Program-made: the position numbers and the translations under genes
Part shown: positions 25,212-34,831 of the stretch, piece by piece
How the letters are laid out: each line of letters opens with the position of its first letter
Position numbering within the stretch: position 1 is the first letter of the stretch
Source of the DNA: Lentisphaerota bacterium
GTDB lineage: Bacteria; Verrucomicrobiota; Lentisphaeria; Victivallales; UBA1829
Length of the DNA stretch: 64,000 nt
Direction: 5' to 3'
Assembly (NCBI GenBank): GCA_015061915.1
Contig: SUVR01000006.1
Span: 62,001-126,000, forward strand
Notes under the pieces: generated by a model
Databases searched by the model: none
The model's input: only the letters and a program-made list of their open reading frames with translations
Told to the model about the DNA's origin: nothing

Positions 25212-26285
25212 ATGGACAACACTTCTTCCGTCAGAGGCAATGCGTTTTCATTTGTAAAACGCCTGTTTGTGATATGCGGACTTGTCTTTTTTGCCATCTT
25301 TTACATTCTCTTTGCCCTGTGGTGTCTGGGAGCCTTTTATTATGCACCGGAGACATCTGTTTTTCTGCGGGTCTTGAATATGATCCTCTTTTCCGCACTC
25401 GTTGTGTCTGCACCTTTTTTTCAACCGCACCGGTATTTTCTTTCCGGAGCAGTTGCCCTGATGATCACCATCTCCCTTTTGTGGGGAACGATCAAACCGT
25501 CACACGAAGCGGACTGGTCAGCAGAATACGAGCGTCTTCCTCTGATTCAATGGCAGGCAGACCGGAATACCTTTACGATCCGTGATCTGCGGGATTTTCA
25601 CTTCCGGACGACCTCCGATTTTGATGTCCGCTACATTTCGGAAAACTTCCGGCTAAATGATCTGAAAGCCATTGATTTTCTCGCAGTTTACTGGCCGCAG
25701 CCTTGTGAAGAGGAAATTGCCCATATTATGCTGCGATTCCGTTTTAATGATGGCAAAAACTTTCTCGTCTCCAGCGAAACCCGGCGTCCAAATGGAAGCA
25801 AATACGGAGCAATCAACAATTTATACAAGCAATCCGGGAAAATTTATATTCTTGCCACGGAACAGGATATTCTCTCCCTGCGTACCCATATCCGTGATCC
25901 GCAGGAAAGAGTATATATTTACGAGCTGAATCTGACGGCAGCACAACGGGAAACGATCCTGCGGGACTTGATTGACAGGATCAACGATCTGCACCAGCAT
26001 CCGCAATTTTACAATACGTTGACCGGTAATTGTTTTACAGAACTGCTCCCCAGTATGAAAGCAGGATTGGATATGCCATTTTTTCATTACGCTTACCTTG
26101 TTTCCGGACGGGCACCGGAGACCTTTTTCAAGGCAGGATATTTGAAGAAAAAAGGAGATGAAACATTTGAAGAACTCAAAGCCCGGTCATACCTGAATCC
26201 CGCTGTAAAAAACTGGGATCATCAGCCGGAAACATACAGTCAACTTATCCATAAGTGGGAGAAGGAGAATAAGAATGATTTTTAA
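25212..26285 (+). CDS. DUF4105 family membrane protein
   Basis: The 357-residue protein has three membrane helices in the first 100 residues (about 12-40, 55-70 and 78-95), then a periplasmic or cytoplasmic DUF4105-like domain. The diagnostic stretch is YNTLTGNCFTELL in the C-terminal half; DUF4105 proteins carry a conserved Asn-Cys of a possible cysteine-peptidase-like fold (Lnb_N relatives). The function is not known. Translation start chosen from promoter position; the Shine-Dalgarno is weak. Its 3' end overlaps the next gene by 11 bases. Confidence 0.78.
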   Translation: MDNTSSVRGNAFSFVKRLFVICGLVFFAIFYILFALWCLGAFYYAPETSVFLRVLNMILFSALVVSAPFFQPHRYFLSGAVALMITISLLWGTIKPSHEADWSAEYERLPLIQWQADRNTFTIRDLRDFHFRTTSDFDVRYISENFRLNDLKAIDFLAVYWPQPCEEEIAHIMLRFRFNDGKNFLVSSETRRPNGSKYGAINNLYKQSGKIYILATEQDILSLRTHIRDPQERVYIYELNLTAAQRETILRDLIDRINDLHQHPQFYNTLTGNCFTELLPSMKAGLDMPFFHYAYLVSGRAPETFFKAGYLKKKGDETFEELKARSYLNPAVKNWDHQPETYSQLIHKWEKENKNDF

Positions 26286-26616
26286 CGGATTACTCATCTG
26301 CGTGGTCTTTCTGATCCTGTTCGGTCTGGCTCTCTGGCCGGTACTGTTCAAAAATTCCAGATATTTCAAGGCAGCGTTGATCGCTGCCAATCTGGTCTTT
26401 CTGATCATGCTGGTATTGTTTGCAGCCACAATCAACAACACTGAAAAACACTGGCAGGAAGAACGGGAACAGTTCCGGAAAGAAATATTGCCGGAAGTAG
26501 CCAAAAAATTGACAGGATCTGAAAAGAAAGAATACACAAAAATTTCTGAATCGGAACAGGATATTGAAAAGATCCAAAATGCAGTCCGGCAGTTCTCCCG
26601 GGAGGTGTCAGAATGA
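26275..26616 (+). CDS. Small two-helix membrane protein, unknown
   Basis: The 113-residue protein has two hydrophobic segments (about 3-22 and 34-53) and then a charged, probably coiled-coil tail (EKHWQEEREQFRKE and a second Glu/Lys-rich stretch). No family is recognised. It overlaps both neighbours (11 and 4 bases), so it is probably translated together with the DUF4105 gene and the next small gene. It may be a subunit of one membrane complex, but no evidence beyond layout supports that. Confidence 0.65.
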   Translation: MIFNGLLICVVFLILFGLALWPVLFKNSRYFKAALIAANLVFLIMLVLFAATINNTEKHWQEEREQFRKEILPEVAKKLTGSEKKEYTKISESEQDIEKIQNAVRQFSREVSE

Positions 26617-26972
26617 ATCCCCTGATGCTTTTTCTTTTCTGTTTTCTGGCAATTTCTTTTGCACTGATCTTGGTCCAGAAAGATCTCACAAAATGGCAGA
26701 AATTTTCTCTTGTGGCAAATCCTGCGCTGCTGGCGCTCTGCGTTGTGCTGCTGCTGGAAAAGAGCAGAAATGACCGGGAATATGCTGCAGACATTGCTCC
26801 GGTAGTCAACATTTCAGCAGATCTGCTGGCTAATCCCGGCTCTGCGGAAGCATTGAAAGCAGCGGACCGGATCCGCATCTTTATGAATGATCCGACCGAT
26901 CAAAACTGGAAAAAACTGGGCGATGATCTGAAAAAACTCATTTCTGCCCCAAAAAACTCCGAAAAAAACTGA
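26613..26972 (+). CDS. Small two-helix membrane protein, unknown
   Basis: The 119-residue protein has two hydrophobic stretches (about 3-20 and 32-48) and then a soluble, mostly helical tail rich in Ala, Asp and Lys. Its layout resembles the preceding small protein, but no clear sequence similarity is visible. It is the third and last gene of the DUF4105 operon. No function can be assigned. Confidence 0.65.
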   Translation: MNPLMLFLFCFLAISFALILVQKDLTKWQKFSLVANPALLALCVVLLLEKSRNDREYAADIAPVVNISADLLANPGSAEALKAADRIRIFMNDPTDQNWKKLGDDLKKLISAPKNSEKN

Positions 26973-26991
26973 AAAATCAGCATAATTCTGC

Positions 26992-27020
26992 TTGATTATT
27001 TTCTTCCTTTGCGCTATTGT
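26992..27020 (+). promoter_or_regulatory. Promoter of LamG operon
   Basis: TTGATT (26992-26997), a 17 bp spacer and TATTGT (27015-27020), 62 bases before the ATG. The leader continues with an AT-rich TATAATATAA stretch. Confidence 0.5.
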
Positions 27021-27081
27021 ACACAAGTCCCCAATCGCAGTATAATATAATATAAATATAATGTGAAGGAGTTTTTGCAGG

Positions 27082-29523
27082 ATGAAACGCAGAACCCAAC
27101 TACTCGCAGTAGCATCAATGCTGCTGATCGCCGGTGCCGCCCTGTTTGCACAGGATCCGGCACAAAAAGCGCCTGTTGCCAATTTTGGCATCACACCTCC
27201 GGAAGGCGGCGTGATCAAAGGCTGGTCTTCCGCCGTGATCCGCACCGGAGCCGCCACAAAACTTGACAATGGTCCTTTTGGAGCCAAAGCACTGAAATTC
27301 GACGGCTCTGACGCCGCTGTTTGCGTAATGGATTATGCAGCAGCAGATGCCCGGATCAAGAATGCAAAAACGGTTACGCTTTCTCTGGCGATCCGTTTGG
27401 ACTCCTCTGCTGCCGGCGTGATCAAACCCGGTTTCGGGCTGCAGATCGAAAATGGGATGCTTTCCTTCACAAACGGCAGCTCTTTCAAAGTCACTGCAAC
27501 GGAAAAACTGGTTCCGAACCGCTGGTATCAGGTCGCTGTCACCTGCTCCCGCTCTGAAGTAAAACTTTATCTGGATGGTGTGATCAATGCGTTCTCCTCC
27601 ATCAAGAGTTCTGATGATGTTCTTTCCTGGTTCAATCCGGCGGGTAAATTCGGTAAATTCAACGGGGCGTTGGCCTCAATTCAGATTTGGGACAGAGCGG
27701 TGTCCGATGATGAAATCCGCCGGATCAACACCGATACAAAGGGGCTGGATGTACTGGTCAACGATATCGAAACTGCCAAGAAAGATGTCCGTTCCGCAGA
27801 GGTGATTGCATATCTGGATGCCACGATCGAACAGATCAGCAAAATCAAAAATACCAGAAAGACCTCTGTATACGACCAGCACTATGCTGCAAGTATTGGT
27901 ATGACCGCCCTGAAACTTGCCCGCGCCGATGCGCTTTTCCGCACAACCACTCTGGCAAAGACACCCTTCACGATCCTGCAGGTGCAGACAACTTCCCGTC
28001 AGATGCGCAGTCCGGAAAAATTCCCCGAGGATCCTCAATACAGCGGCAGTCTCCGGATTGCGGCAGCAATCGGCGAGTACGAGCCGGCTGCTTTCCTGGT
28101 CTACGGCTATAAAACACTGCCCGGTTTTTCCATTTCCGTTTCCGACTTTGAAAATGAAAATGGCGATATTCTCCCCCGGACGATTGTTGATCAGAAGGTC
28201 GTAGCATATCTGCCCCGCAACGGTTGGAATGCAATTTACTACAGCAATGTTCAACAGAACGTGCCGGATCTGCTGGTCAACAGCGAAACGACCTGCAATC
28301 TGGCTCCCGGTGCCGCAATGCCGGAAGCCGATGCAAAAACGATCCAGCCCGTCAACATTACCCCCAATATCGCCAAGCATTTCTGGTTTACAGTCAAAGT
28401 TCCTCAGGATGCAAAGCCCGGTTTGTATCAGGCGATGGCAAGCGCAAAATCTGCCGGTGTTGAAATCGGAAAATTCCCGATTCAGCTCCGTGTCTACCCC
28501 TTCACGCTGCCTGCTCCGAAAACAAACTATGACCGGAAGCGCGACTTCATGGCGATCGTGGTTGGCGAAACGACCAATCTGAAAACGGTTGGTGAAGCCA
28601 GACATAAAGCGAACCTGCAAAACGCGATTGCACACAATATCAACCATCCCGTCATTCAGGCTGCCAATGCCAATGACCTGAAAAAGGATCTGGCGATCCG
28701 TAAAGGCCTGGGAATGGATCTGAAGGGATCCGTCATTGCCCTTTATCCGGATAACGGCACACTGATGACTGCTCCGGATAAAGTCAGTGCCCTGCCCGTT
28801 GGACAGGATCCGTACAGTGCGGTGAATTATGTGCTCGCCACATTCAAATCCGCTGCCGGTCACACAGATCTCTATTTCTATGGTGCCACCGCCAGCCTGC
28901 TCGGCAACGATGCAGCGGCAGCAAAAGTTTGGCTCGATATCGTCAGAAAAGGTGCAAAAGTCATTACCACCGGCAACTCGGAAGATGCGTACACGCTGCC
29001 GATCCTGGACCTGCTCCACGCTCGTGCATACTATCCCAGCTACCTTGAAGCAGAAAAGTGGCACGCTATGCAGGGACGCCTCATCTCCTGCGGAAAACAG
29101 CTGGTCGTATTCAATCCGGACATCATGCGCCGCTTCTTCGGGGTCACGCTCTACCGGGAAAATCATGACGGCTTCTTCCTGGCAAGTTTCTCCGGCAATC
29201 CCAATGTCTGGACGCAGGACAGAACTGGTATCTACCACCGTCAGAACCTCAGCTATCCCACGGCTTCCGGAACCCCCATCAATACCATTGCCTATGAAGC
29301 ACTCCGGGAAGGTCTGGATGACATCCGCTATATCACGCTCCTGCGTATGCTGGTGGATGAAGCTTTTGAGTCCGGCAATCAGGATGCCATCTATGCTGCC
29401 AAAAAGGCAGTCAGTATTTTTGAACAGCTCAACACCAGTCGCGGTAATCTGGACCTCATGAGAATGGAAGTGGCAGATCGAATCATACATATTATGACCT
29501 ACCTCGGAAAGGATGTGAAGTAA
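27082..29523 (+). CDS. Secreted LamG-domain / DUF4091-like protein
   Basis: The 813-residue protein has a signal peptide (RRTQLLAVASMLLIAGAALFAQ, cleavage after Ala-Gln region) and then a laminin-G/concanavalin-like domain (about 35-205, with TVTLSLAIRLD and a WYQVAVTCSRSEVKLYLDG stretch). A middle beta-rich region (about 300-480) resembles the sandwich of GH123-like proteins. The C-terminal part has EALREGLDDIRYITLL, the DUF4091 signature. The catalytic Asp-Glu pair seen in GH123 is not apparent. It is likely secreted glycan binding or processing. AAGGAG precedes the ATG; the next gene starts 2 bases after. Confidence 0.75.
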   Translation: MKRRTQLLAVASMLLIAGAALFAQDPAQKAPVANFGITPPEGGVIKGWSSAVIRTGAATKLDNGPFGAKALKFDGSDAAVCVMDYAAADARIKNAKTVTLSLAIRLDSSAAGVIKPGFGLQIENGMLSFTNGSSFKVTATEKLVPNRWYQVAVTCSRSEVKLYLDGVINAFSSIKSSDDVLSWFNPAGKFGKFNGALASIQIWDRAVSDDEIRRINTDTKGLDVLVNDIETAKKDVRSAEVIAYLDATIEQISKIKNTRKTSVYDQHYAASIGMTALKLARADALFRTTTLAKTPFTILQVQTTSRQMRSPEKFPEDPQYSGSLRIAAAIGEYEPAAFLVYGYKTLPGFSISVSDFENENGDILPRTIVDQKVVAYLPRNGWNAIYYSNVQQNVPDLLVNSETTCNLAPGAAMPEADAKTIQPVNITPNIAKHFWFTVKVPQDAKPGLYQAMASAKSAGVEIGKFPIQLRVYPFTLPAPKTNYDRKRDFMAIVVGETTNLKTVGEARHKANLQNAIAHNINHPVIQAANANDLKKDLAIRKGLGMDLKGSVIALYPDNGTLMTAPDKVSALPVGQDPYSAVNYVLATFKSAAGHTDLYFYGATASLLGNDAAAAKVWLDIVRKGAKVITTGNSEDAYTLPILDLLHARAYYPSYLEAEKWHAMQGRLISCGKQLVVFNPDIMRRFFGVTLYRENHDGFFLASFSGNPNVWTQDRTGIYHRQNLSYPTASGTPINTIAYEALREGLDDIRYITLLRMLVDEAFESGNQDAIYAAKKAVSIFEQLNTSRGNLDLMRMEVADRIIHIMTYLGKDVK

Positions 29524-29524
29524 A

Positions 29525-30853
29525 ATGAAGAAATATATGCTCAAATCCCTGATCCTCGCCGGGGTCTTCTCCCTGGGAGCAACCGTTTTCGCCGATAACA
29601 ACGCCCCGCTCATTGTCCGGACAACGGTCAACAAGTCCTTGTATGATCTTTCGGCTGCAGAAAAACGTTTCAAGGAAGGCGATCCCTCCATTGTCAAACT
29701 TGTCCCCATGACGGAAGCAGAACTACAGATCACATCTACCGTGGCAGATGCCAACAGACTTACCTGGAAAGCTGCGAAAGCCAGAAAGGATGACTACCAG
29801 TACACGCTGGATTCTGCTGCTGATCAGGCAGAAAAAGAAGAAGAGAAAGAGAAGCAAGGCGGCGATGCCGCAGAAGTACAGGAAGAAACGCCGGATACCG
29901 CCGGTGATTCCGGCAAAGCCGGCGATGTTTCTTTCTATGTTCTCTCCAGTGCCAACGGTTTAAATTTTGTATTCCGTTCCACCTCTCTGGAAAATGGTAA
30001 GTATGAGATCATTCTGAAGCCCACGACTCCCGGCAGATTTTCCGGTGGGGAAGTCCACTTTATGTTTGAACAGAGCAGCCATATCTGGAGCACCTCAATC
30101 CTCGGTTCTTCCTGTATACCACTCAACAGCAATCCGGTGGCGTGCGGTTTCCGTCCTGAACACAGAAGAACGGCAGACGGTGCAATGCTGACCCGTATCT
30201 CCCTCTCCTGGGAAACGGTTTATAAAATTCTGGGTGAACTGCCTATGGTCGGCGGGCATCCTTCCGTCTGGGAATTCTCCGTTTTCCGCTGGGCAAAGAG
30301 CGGATGTTCCACTCTCCGCAGCACCCCCAGAGATCCGGACGCTCAGACCTATCTCTTCGTCCCTGCGCTTTCCGATGGTGCGATTGACGGTCTGAAAGCG
30401 GAATATGCCAGAGATAGCGTAGACCGCTTCTTCCACGATGACCCCAAAAAAGGCAATCCCACCAAAAATTATTTCAATGGTGTCAAAGGATATACCGGTG
30501 ATCTTAACCTTTGGAAAGAACGGCTCGGAATCGAACCGAAACTGGCGTATCCCCTCTCCTCTGCAGAATACTATCTGGGCATTATGCCGCGACGGGTCCC
30601 GAAGCCGGATCTTGCCGATCCGGAAAAAACAAAGGAAATGAACTTCCGTATCACGGAATACATGGAAGATATGACCTATTTCGGAAAAGACATCAAGGAC
30701 CGTGCCGGGTATACCTCTCTGATTGATGAAATGACCAGACTGGATGTGGAACGCTATGCCAATCCTTCCATCGGGTACTGGGAACTTCAGTGGGAAGCGA
30801 TCCAGAAACGCACCTTCTCCAAACTTTTCCTGGAAGACTTCCTCACGAAATAA
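29525..30853 (+). CDS. Secreted protein with possible CBM9-like domain
   Basis: The 442-residue product has a signal peptide (MKKYMLKSLILAGVFSLGATVFA) and an acidic low-complexity spacer (about 100-130, Glu/Lys/Asp-rich). The following region, with SLSWETVYKILG and VWEFSVFRW, resembles carbohydrate-binding family 9 folds. No enzyme motif is seen. It is translated 2 bases after the LamG gene and is probably its partner. Identification as CBM9 is tentative. Confidence 0.6.
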   Translation: MKKYMLKSLILAGVFSLGATVFADNNAPLIVRTTVNKSLYDLSAAEKRFKEGDPSIVKLVPMTEAELQITSTVADANRLTWKAAKARKDDYQYTLDSAADQAEKEEEKEKQGGDAAEVQEETPDTAGDSGKAGDVSFYVLSSANGLNFVFRSTSLENGKYEIILKPTTPGRFSGGEVHFMFEQSSHIWSTSILGSSCIPLNSNPVACGFRPEHRRTADGAMLTRISLSWETVYKILGELPMVGGHPSVWEFSVFRWAKSGCSTLRSTPRDPDAQTYLFVPALSDGAIDGLKAEYARDSVDRFFHDDPKKGNPTKNYFNGVKGYTGDLNLWKERLGIEPKLAYPLSSAEYYLGIMPRRVPKPDLADPEKTKEMNFRITEYMEDMTYFGKDIKDRAGYTSLIDEMTRLDVERYANPSIGYWELQWEAIQKRTFSKLFLEDFLTK

Positions 30854-30870
30854 AAAACGGGAGGGGAGTT

Positions 30871-31737
30871 ATGCAAAAACGGCAGAGCAGAGAACTTTGG
30901 TCTCTTCTGACTGCGGCAATCGTTGCCACGGCGGTTCTCTGCACTGTCTTTGAGGCGCTTTATTGGGCACCGGACCAGTTTGTCATATCAAGACACTCCA
31001 TCCAGCTCAAAAACTGGCACTCGGAGCATAACGGCTTGAAACTGGCTGTCATCAGTGATATTCACCTGAAAAATAATGCCGCTGACATTGCCCGTCTCAA
31101 AACAATTGTGCAGGCGATCAATGCAGAAAATCCGGATCTTATCCTTCTTTTGGGTGATTTCCTGGGCGACGTGGACGATTGGCAAATGCGTAATGCTTCC
31201 GCACCTCAAATTTCAGCAATCCTGAAATCACTGAAAGCAAAACATGGTGTTTTTGCCGTTCTCGGGAATCACGACTGGTGGCTTGACGGCGAGGGAATCC
31301 GGGATGCGCTCAAGTCGGTCGGGATTCAAGTTATGGAAAATGAACTGATTACCGTACTCATTGAGAAAAAACCGCTCAATATCATTGGTCTCCCCGATGC
31401 CGGAACACGAAAAGATAAAATGGATTTTTCCAAGCTGCCCGCAACAGAGATCCCGTCGATTGTAATGGCGCATGATCCGGATTCCTTCAATGATCCGGCT
31501 CTCCCTTACAAACATGAACTGACGCTATGCGGTCATACCCATGGCGGACAGGTCAAGCTGCCACTCTTTGGTGCAGTAACCGCAGCATCTGACCTGCTCA
31601 GTCCTTACACGGAAGGATGGTATTTTCAGGGTGAAAGAAAGCTTTTTGTCACACGGGGGATCGGCACAAGTCTGGTCAAGATCCGTTACAAGTGTTCCCC
31701 TGAAGTTGTGATTCTGACTGTCAGTAAAAAAGAATAA
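30871..31737 (+). CDS. Membrane-anchored calcineurin-like metallophosphoesterase (YkuE/YaeI type)
   Basis: The 288-residue protein has an N-terminal signal-anchor helix (about 10-33) and then all metallophosphoesterase motifs: VISDIHL, LLLGDFLGD, VLGNHDWW, IVMAHDPD and LCGHTHGGQ. The family hydrolyses phosphoesters with two metal ions; YkuE is membrane-linked near the cell wall and YaeI acts on lipid-linked substrates, but neither role is proven here. A GGGAGGGGAG run before the ATG at 30871 fixes the start. It is the last gene of the LamG operon. Confidence 0.9.
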   Translation: MQKRQSRELWSLLTAAIVATAVLCTVFEALYWAPDQFVISRHSIQLKNWHSEHNGLKLAVISDIHLKNNAADIARLKTIVQAINAENPDLILLLGDFLGDVDDWQMRNASAPQISAILKSLKAKHGVFAVLGNHDWWLDGEGIRDALKSVGIQVMENELITVLIEKKPLNIIGLPDAGTRKDKMDFSKLPATEIPSIVMAHDPDSFNDPALPYKHELTLCGHTHGGQVKLPLFGAVTAASDLLSPYTEGWYFQGERKLFVTRGIGTSLVKIRYKCSPEVVILTVSKKE

Positions 31738-31741
31738 GAAA

Positions 31742-33079
31742 TCAGGACATCCGTTTTTTCAGAGGCTCGATCACATCTTTCAAATCCCCGGCTCCGATCA
31801 CCGCAATAAGGTCGCCTTCCTGCAATTCTCCGGTGATTTCTTGTGCAATTTCTTCCCAGCTTCCGGTAACTGCCATTGCTTTTACCCCGATCGCAGCGGC
31901 AAGATCGGCAGAGCTGTATTTTCCGGATGCGGTCCATGCGGCAAAAACCGGCGTCACAAACACCCGGTCCGCCAGCGCCAGGACCTCCGCAAACGCTGCA
32001 AAGTACCGCTCCAGTCGTGCGTACCGGTGAGGCTGAAACAATACCACCAGACGACGCGCTGGAAAGATCTCCCGGAATGCCGTCAAACTTGCCCGCAGTT
32101 CAGTGGGATGGTGGGCATAGTCTTCCATAATCGTAAAATTTTCATTTTTGAAACGCAGACTCATACGCCGTTCCACACCGGGAAATCGGGAGAGAATGGA
32201 TGCTGCGAAAGCCGGATCAAGTCCCACAGTCTTTGCAGCGGCAAGTGCGGTGATGGCGTTCAATTTCTGCCAGGAGCCCCAACAGGCGAGTGTTTCCGGA
32301 TCAAAAAGGGCAAGTTCCTCCTGATGAGAGGAAAGATCCGGATCAAGACGCACAACATTCGGATGGTCCGCAAACAACATATCTGTCCGCTCTGATCCCA
32401 CATAGATCAATGTCTGTGCCTGTTTTGCATACTGCTGAAAATTGGCATAAAGCTGTTCTGCACCGCCCACGCTCCAGGCGTGGTCATCCTCCACATTGGT
32501 CACGATCCCGATATGGGAAAACATCGCCGTATGAGTGCCATCGCTTTCATCCACTTCCGTTACAAACAGATCGTTCCCCTGCCCCGCTTCGCCGTTTCTA
32601 CCATCTTCACCGGTGAGGAAACCGCCAACCAGATAGCCGGGATGCAGTCCCGCCTCCCGGAACAGGTACGCCAACAGTCCGGAAACACTTGTCTTCCCGT
32701 GGGAACCGCTTACGGAAACAACCCGGCGATACAATGTGGCAAGCACAGCCAGCGCATTTCCCCGTCGCAGCAACACCGCATTGGACCGGGCAGATGCAGC
32801 AGCCAGTTCCGGATTCTCCGGAGTCGCCGCACTGGTGTGGATCAGAAGAAGGTCTTTCTCCGGTGACGGAAGATTAGCGGCATTATGCCCTTTGTAAACC
32901 GTAGCGCCGGCAGCCTGCAACGCCTCCGTTCCGGGCGTGGAGAGGAGATCAGAACCGGAAACACGGAAGCCGTTTTCCAGAAAGATCTGCGCCAGCGGGA
33001 GTGTACCGACTCCCGCCACGCCAACACAATGGATCTGCCCCCGCTCACCGCGGAAACGTTCAAGATCAAGCCGCTCCAT
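31742..33079 (-). CDS. murC: UDP-N-acetylmuramate-L-alanine ligase MurC
   Basis: The 445-residue protein has Mur ligase domains: N-terminal Rossmann fold (CVGVAGVGT), central ATP domain with GSHGKTSVSGLLAY (P-loop), a TNVEDDH stretch, and a C-terminal domain with MEDYAHHPTELRASL. It adds L-Ala to UDP-MurNAc in cytoplasmic peptidoglycan synthesis. Unlike chlamydiae, MurC here is not fused to Ddl; Ddl is fused to MurB at 39818-41755. The gene begins 5 bases after the GH63-like gene, so it probably shares that promoter. Confidence 0.94.
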   Translation of the reverse strand: MERLDLERFRGERGQIHCVGVAGVGTLPLAQIFLENGFRVSGSDLLSTPGTEALQAAGATVYKGHNAANLPSPEKDLLLIHTSAATPENPELAAASARSNAVLLRRGNALAVLATLYRRVVSVSGSHGKTSVSGLLAYLFREAGLHPGYLVGGFLTGEDGRNGEAGQGNDLFVTEVDESDGTHTAMFSHIGIVTNVEDDHAWSVGGAEQLYANFQQYAKQAQTLIYVGSERTDMLFADHPNVVRLDPDLSSHQEELALFDPETLACWGSWQKLNAITALAAAKTVGLDPAFAASILSRFPGVERRMSLRFKNENFTIMEDYAHHPTELRASLTAFREIFPARRLVVLFQPHRYARLERYFAAFAEVLALADRVFVTPVFAAWTASGKYSSADLAAAIGVKAMAVTGSWEEIAQEITGELQEGDLIAVIGAGDLKDVIEPLKKRMS

Positions 33080-33084
33080 ACGAT

Positions 33085-34623
33085 TTATACCGGGGTGATC
33101 GTGCTTTCACCGGCGGGGACTGCGTAGGGCTTGTCATTGAAGAGCAGCGTATACGGTGCATTGGAAACCGTGTTGATCACGCCATCCTTATACACCACAT
33201 CCGTCACCACATCCCCGAAGGAGTAGTTGCGGATCCCGATGGCACCTTTGACCACCGGCGGCAGATGCCAGGTAAGCGTATTTTCAAAGGCGTTTGCGCC
33301 CGTGATACCGATCACGTTCTCAATGAAAAGGCTGATGGGACCGAGGGCAGACCAGCCGCAGAAATCGGGGCGGACCCGGGTTCCGTTGTGGGCGGCAGGC
33401 GTAGGCAGTGTGGGGCTGTAACATTCCCAGATCGTATGGGGTTCGTACTGCTTGTAGGTGTTGTACATATGATCAACAACTTTTCGGGCGCAGTCGTTGG
33501 CAAGATCAAACATACCATAGTTTTCCAGCGATTTCGTACCCATATAAGCAGTCGGCAGCCAGACTGCACCACGCCAATAGCAGCCGGTAACCGGCTCAAA
33601 GTCTGCGTCATCACGGGCGACCGTTGTCCAGGGGACCATACCGCCGAGTTTTTCGGGATCACGGAGAAGAGATGCCATACGCTCCGCCTGTTCTTTGGAG
33701 GGCATCATAGAAAGCATGGGCCAGAAGGAGGCGGGAGTCAGACACTTCATCTTTTCCAGTGTCTTTTCGTGGATGTCGTAATAGATGCCGTCTTCTTCGT
33801 CCCAGTAAAGTTCATTGACTTTTTTCTTGAATGCTTCGTACATCATCTGCCAGCGGGCAGCAATGGCATTTTCACCCAGCAGTGCAGCGATTTTGGAAAT
33901 AAAGAGCGCAGAAAAGCCCTGCTGTGCAATGGCATCCACCCACAACATTTCCGGATGGTTCGGGCGTTCTTTTTCCGCTTTTGCGCCCACTCTGCCGCGG
34001 GGGGTGTTGTCCATACCGCTTCTGCCGCCTTCCCAGAGATAGCCGTTCTCTTTCTTGACAAGGCACGTCGGTGCGCGGGTGTAATCTTTCACCCAGCCGG
34101 GTTCAGTCATATTTTCCAGAAATGCAAAATGTCGCTGGAGATATTTGTGTTCCAATAGCAGTTCTTTCAGGTGTTCCCTGTCGCCGGTCATCATGGCGTA
34201 GGAATATTCCGCCCAGCTGAACAGCGGGGGATTGTCCGGAATATGAATGCGGACCTGTACCGTATCGCCATCCTTGTAATCCGTCCAGTCCGGTGGATTA
34301 TGGACCGTGACTTTCGGCAGCTGGTAATGGTCGTGCAAGGGCTTGTAAAAGTTGTTCAGCGTTTCGATGCCGGGGAAGACATTGGGGGCATACTTGCAGA
34401 AGAACATCATGAAACAGGTATCCCAGATCCACATATCGGTGATAAGGAATGCTTCGTCCATATACGGGTTCTGGGGCATACCGGGGATGTCGTAAATATG
34501 ATCATGTGCCAGTTTCCACGCAAGATCGTAAAGTTCCAGATATTCCGGTTTTTCATCAAACACGGGGATCGGGATCTCTTTCTTCCAATCGGGATTGTTC
34601 AGATCAAAATTTTTCGGCTTCAT
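33085..34623 (-). CDS. GH63/GH37-like (alpha/alpha)6 glycosidase
   Basis: The 512-residue cytoplasmic protein has stretches typical of the GH63/MGH1-like branch: DMWIWDTCFMMFF (WD acid region), GCYWRGAVWLPTAYMGTKSL, and a late PDFCGWSALGPISLF with WECYSPTLP. Enzymes of this clan release glucose or mannosyl groups from alpha-linked glycans; trehalase is another possibility. No signal peptide. It lies directly upstream of murC and has its own promoter at 34662-34690. Confidence 0.8.
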   Translation of the reverse strand: MKPKNFDLNNPDWKKEIPIPVFDEKPEYLELYDLAWKLAHDHIYDIPGMPQNPYMDEAFLITDMWIWDTCFMMFFCKYAPNVFPGIETLNNFYKPLHDHYQLPKVTVHNPPDWTDYKDGDTVQVRIHIPDNPPLFSWAEYSYAMMTGDREHLKELLLEHKYLQRHFAFLENMTEPGWVKDYTRAPTCLVKKENGYLWEGGRSGMDNTPRGRVGAKAEKERPNHPEMLWVDAIAQQGFSALFISKIAALLGENAIAARWQMMYEAFKKKVNELYWDEEDGIYYDIHEKTLEKMKCLTPASFWPMLSMMPSKEQAERMASLLRDPEKLGGMVPWTTVARDDADFEPVTGCYWRGAVWLPTAYMGTKSLENYGMFDLANDCARKVVDHMYNTYKQYEPHTIWECYSPTLPTPAAHNGTRVRPDFCGWSALGPISLFIENVIGITGANAFENTLTWHLPPVVKGAIGIRNYSFGDVVTDVVYKDGVINTVSNAPYTLLFNDKPYAVPAGESTITPV

Positions 34624-34661
34624 ATACGCATTTCCTTTCGTTGATTTTCAGTCAATATATC

Positions 34662-34690
34662 AATATAGCGCACCTTTGCAGAAAATCCAA
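34662..34690 (-). promoter_or_regulatory. Promoter of GH63-like gene and murC
   Basis: Minus-strand TTGGAT (34685-34690), a 17 bp spacer and TATATT (34662-34667), 39 bases before the ATG. Confidence 0.65.
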
Positions 34691-34765
34691 CGGCAAAAAG
34701 CAGAGATCATGAAATTTATTCTATAAAATACTGTTGTCAGAAAATCAGGACTGTTTTTTTCCGGC

Positions 34766-34793
34766 TTGCAATCCATTCCAACCGTGCTATATT
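34766..34793 (+). promoter_or_regulatory. Promoter of HExxH membrane protein gene
   Basis: TTGCAA (34766-34771), a 16 bp spacer and TATATT (34788-34793). It places the start at 34832 rather than at an upstream in-frame ATG (34766) that coincides with the -35 box. Confidence 0.65.
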
Positions 34794-34831
34794 ATTTCAG
34801 TTTCAAGCCGTATAACAGAATAGAACAGCCT

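Noticed and set aside
27676-29754. Open frame of 692 codons on the minus strand opposite the LamG gene
   Set aside because: Antisense shadow without motifs or start site.
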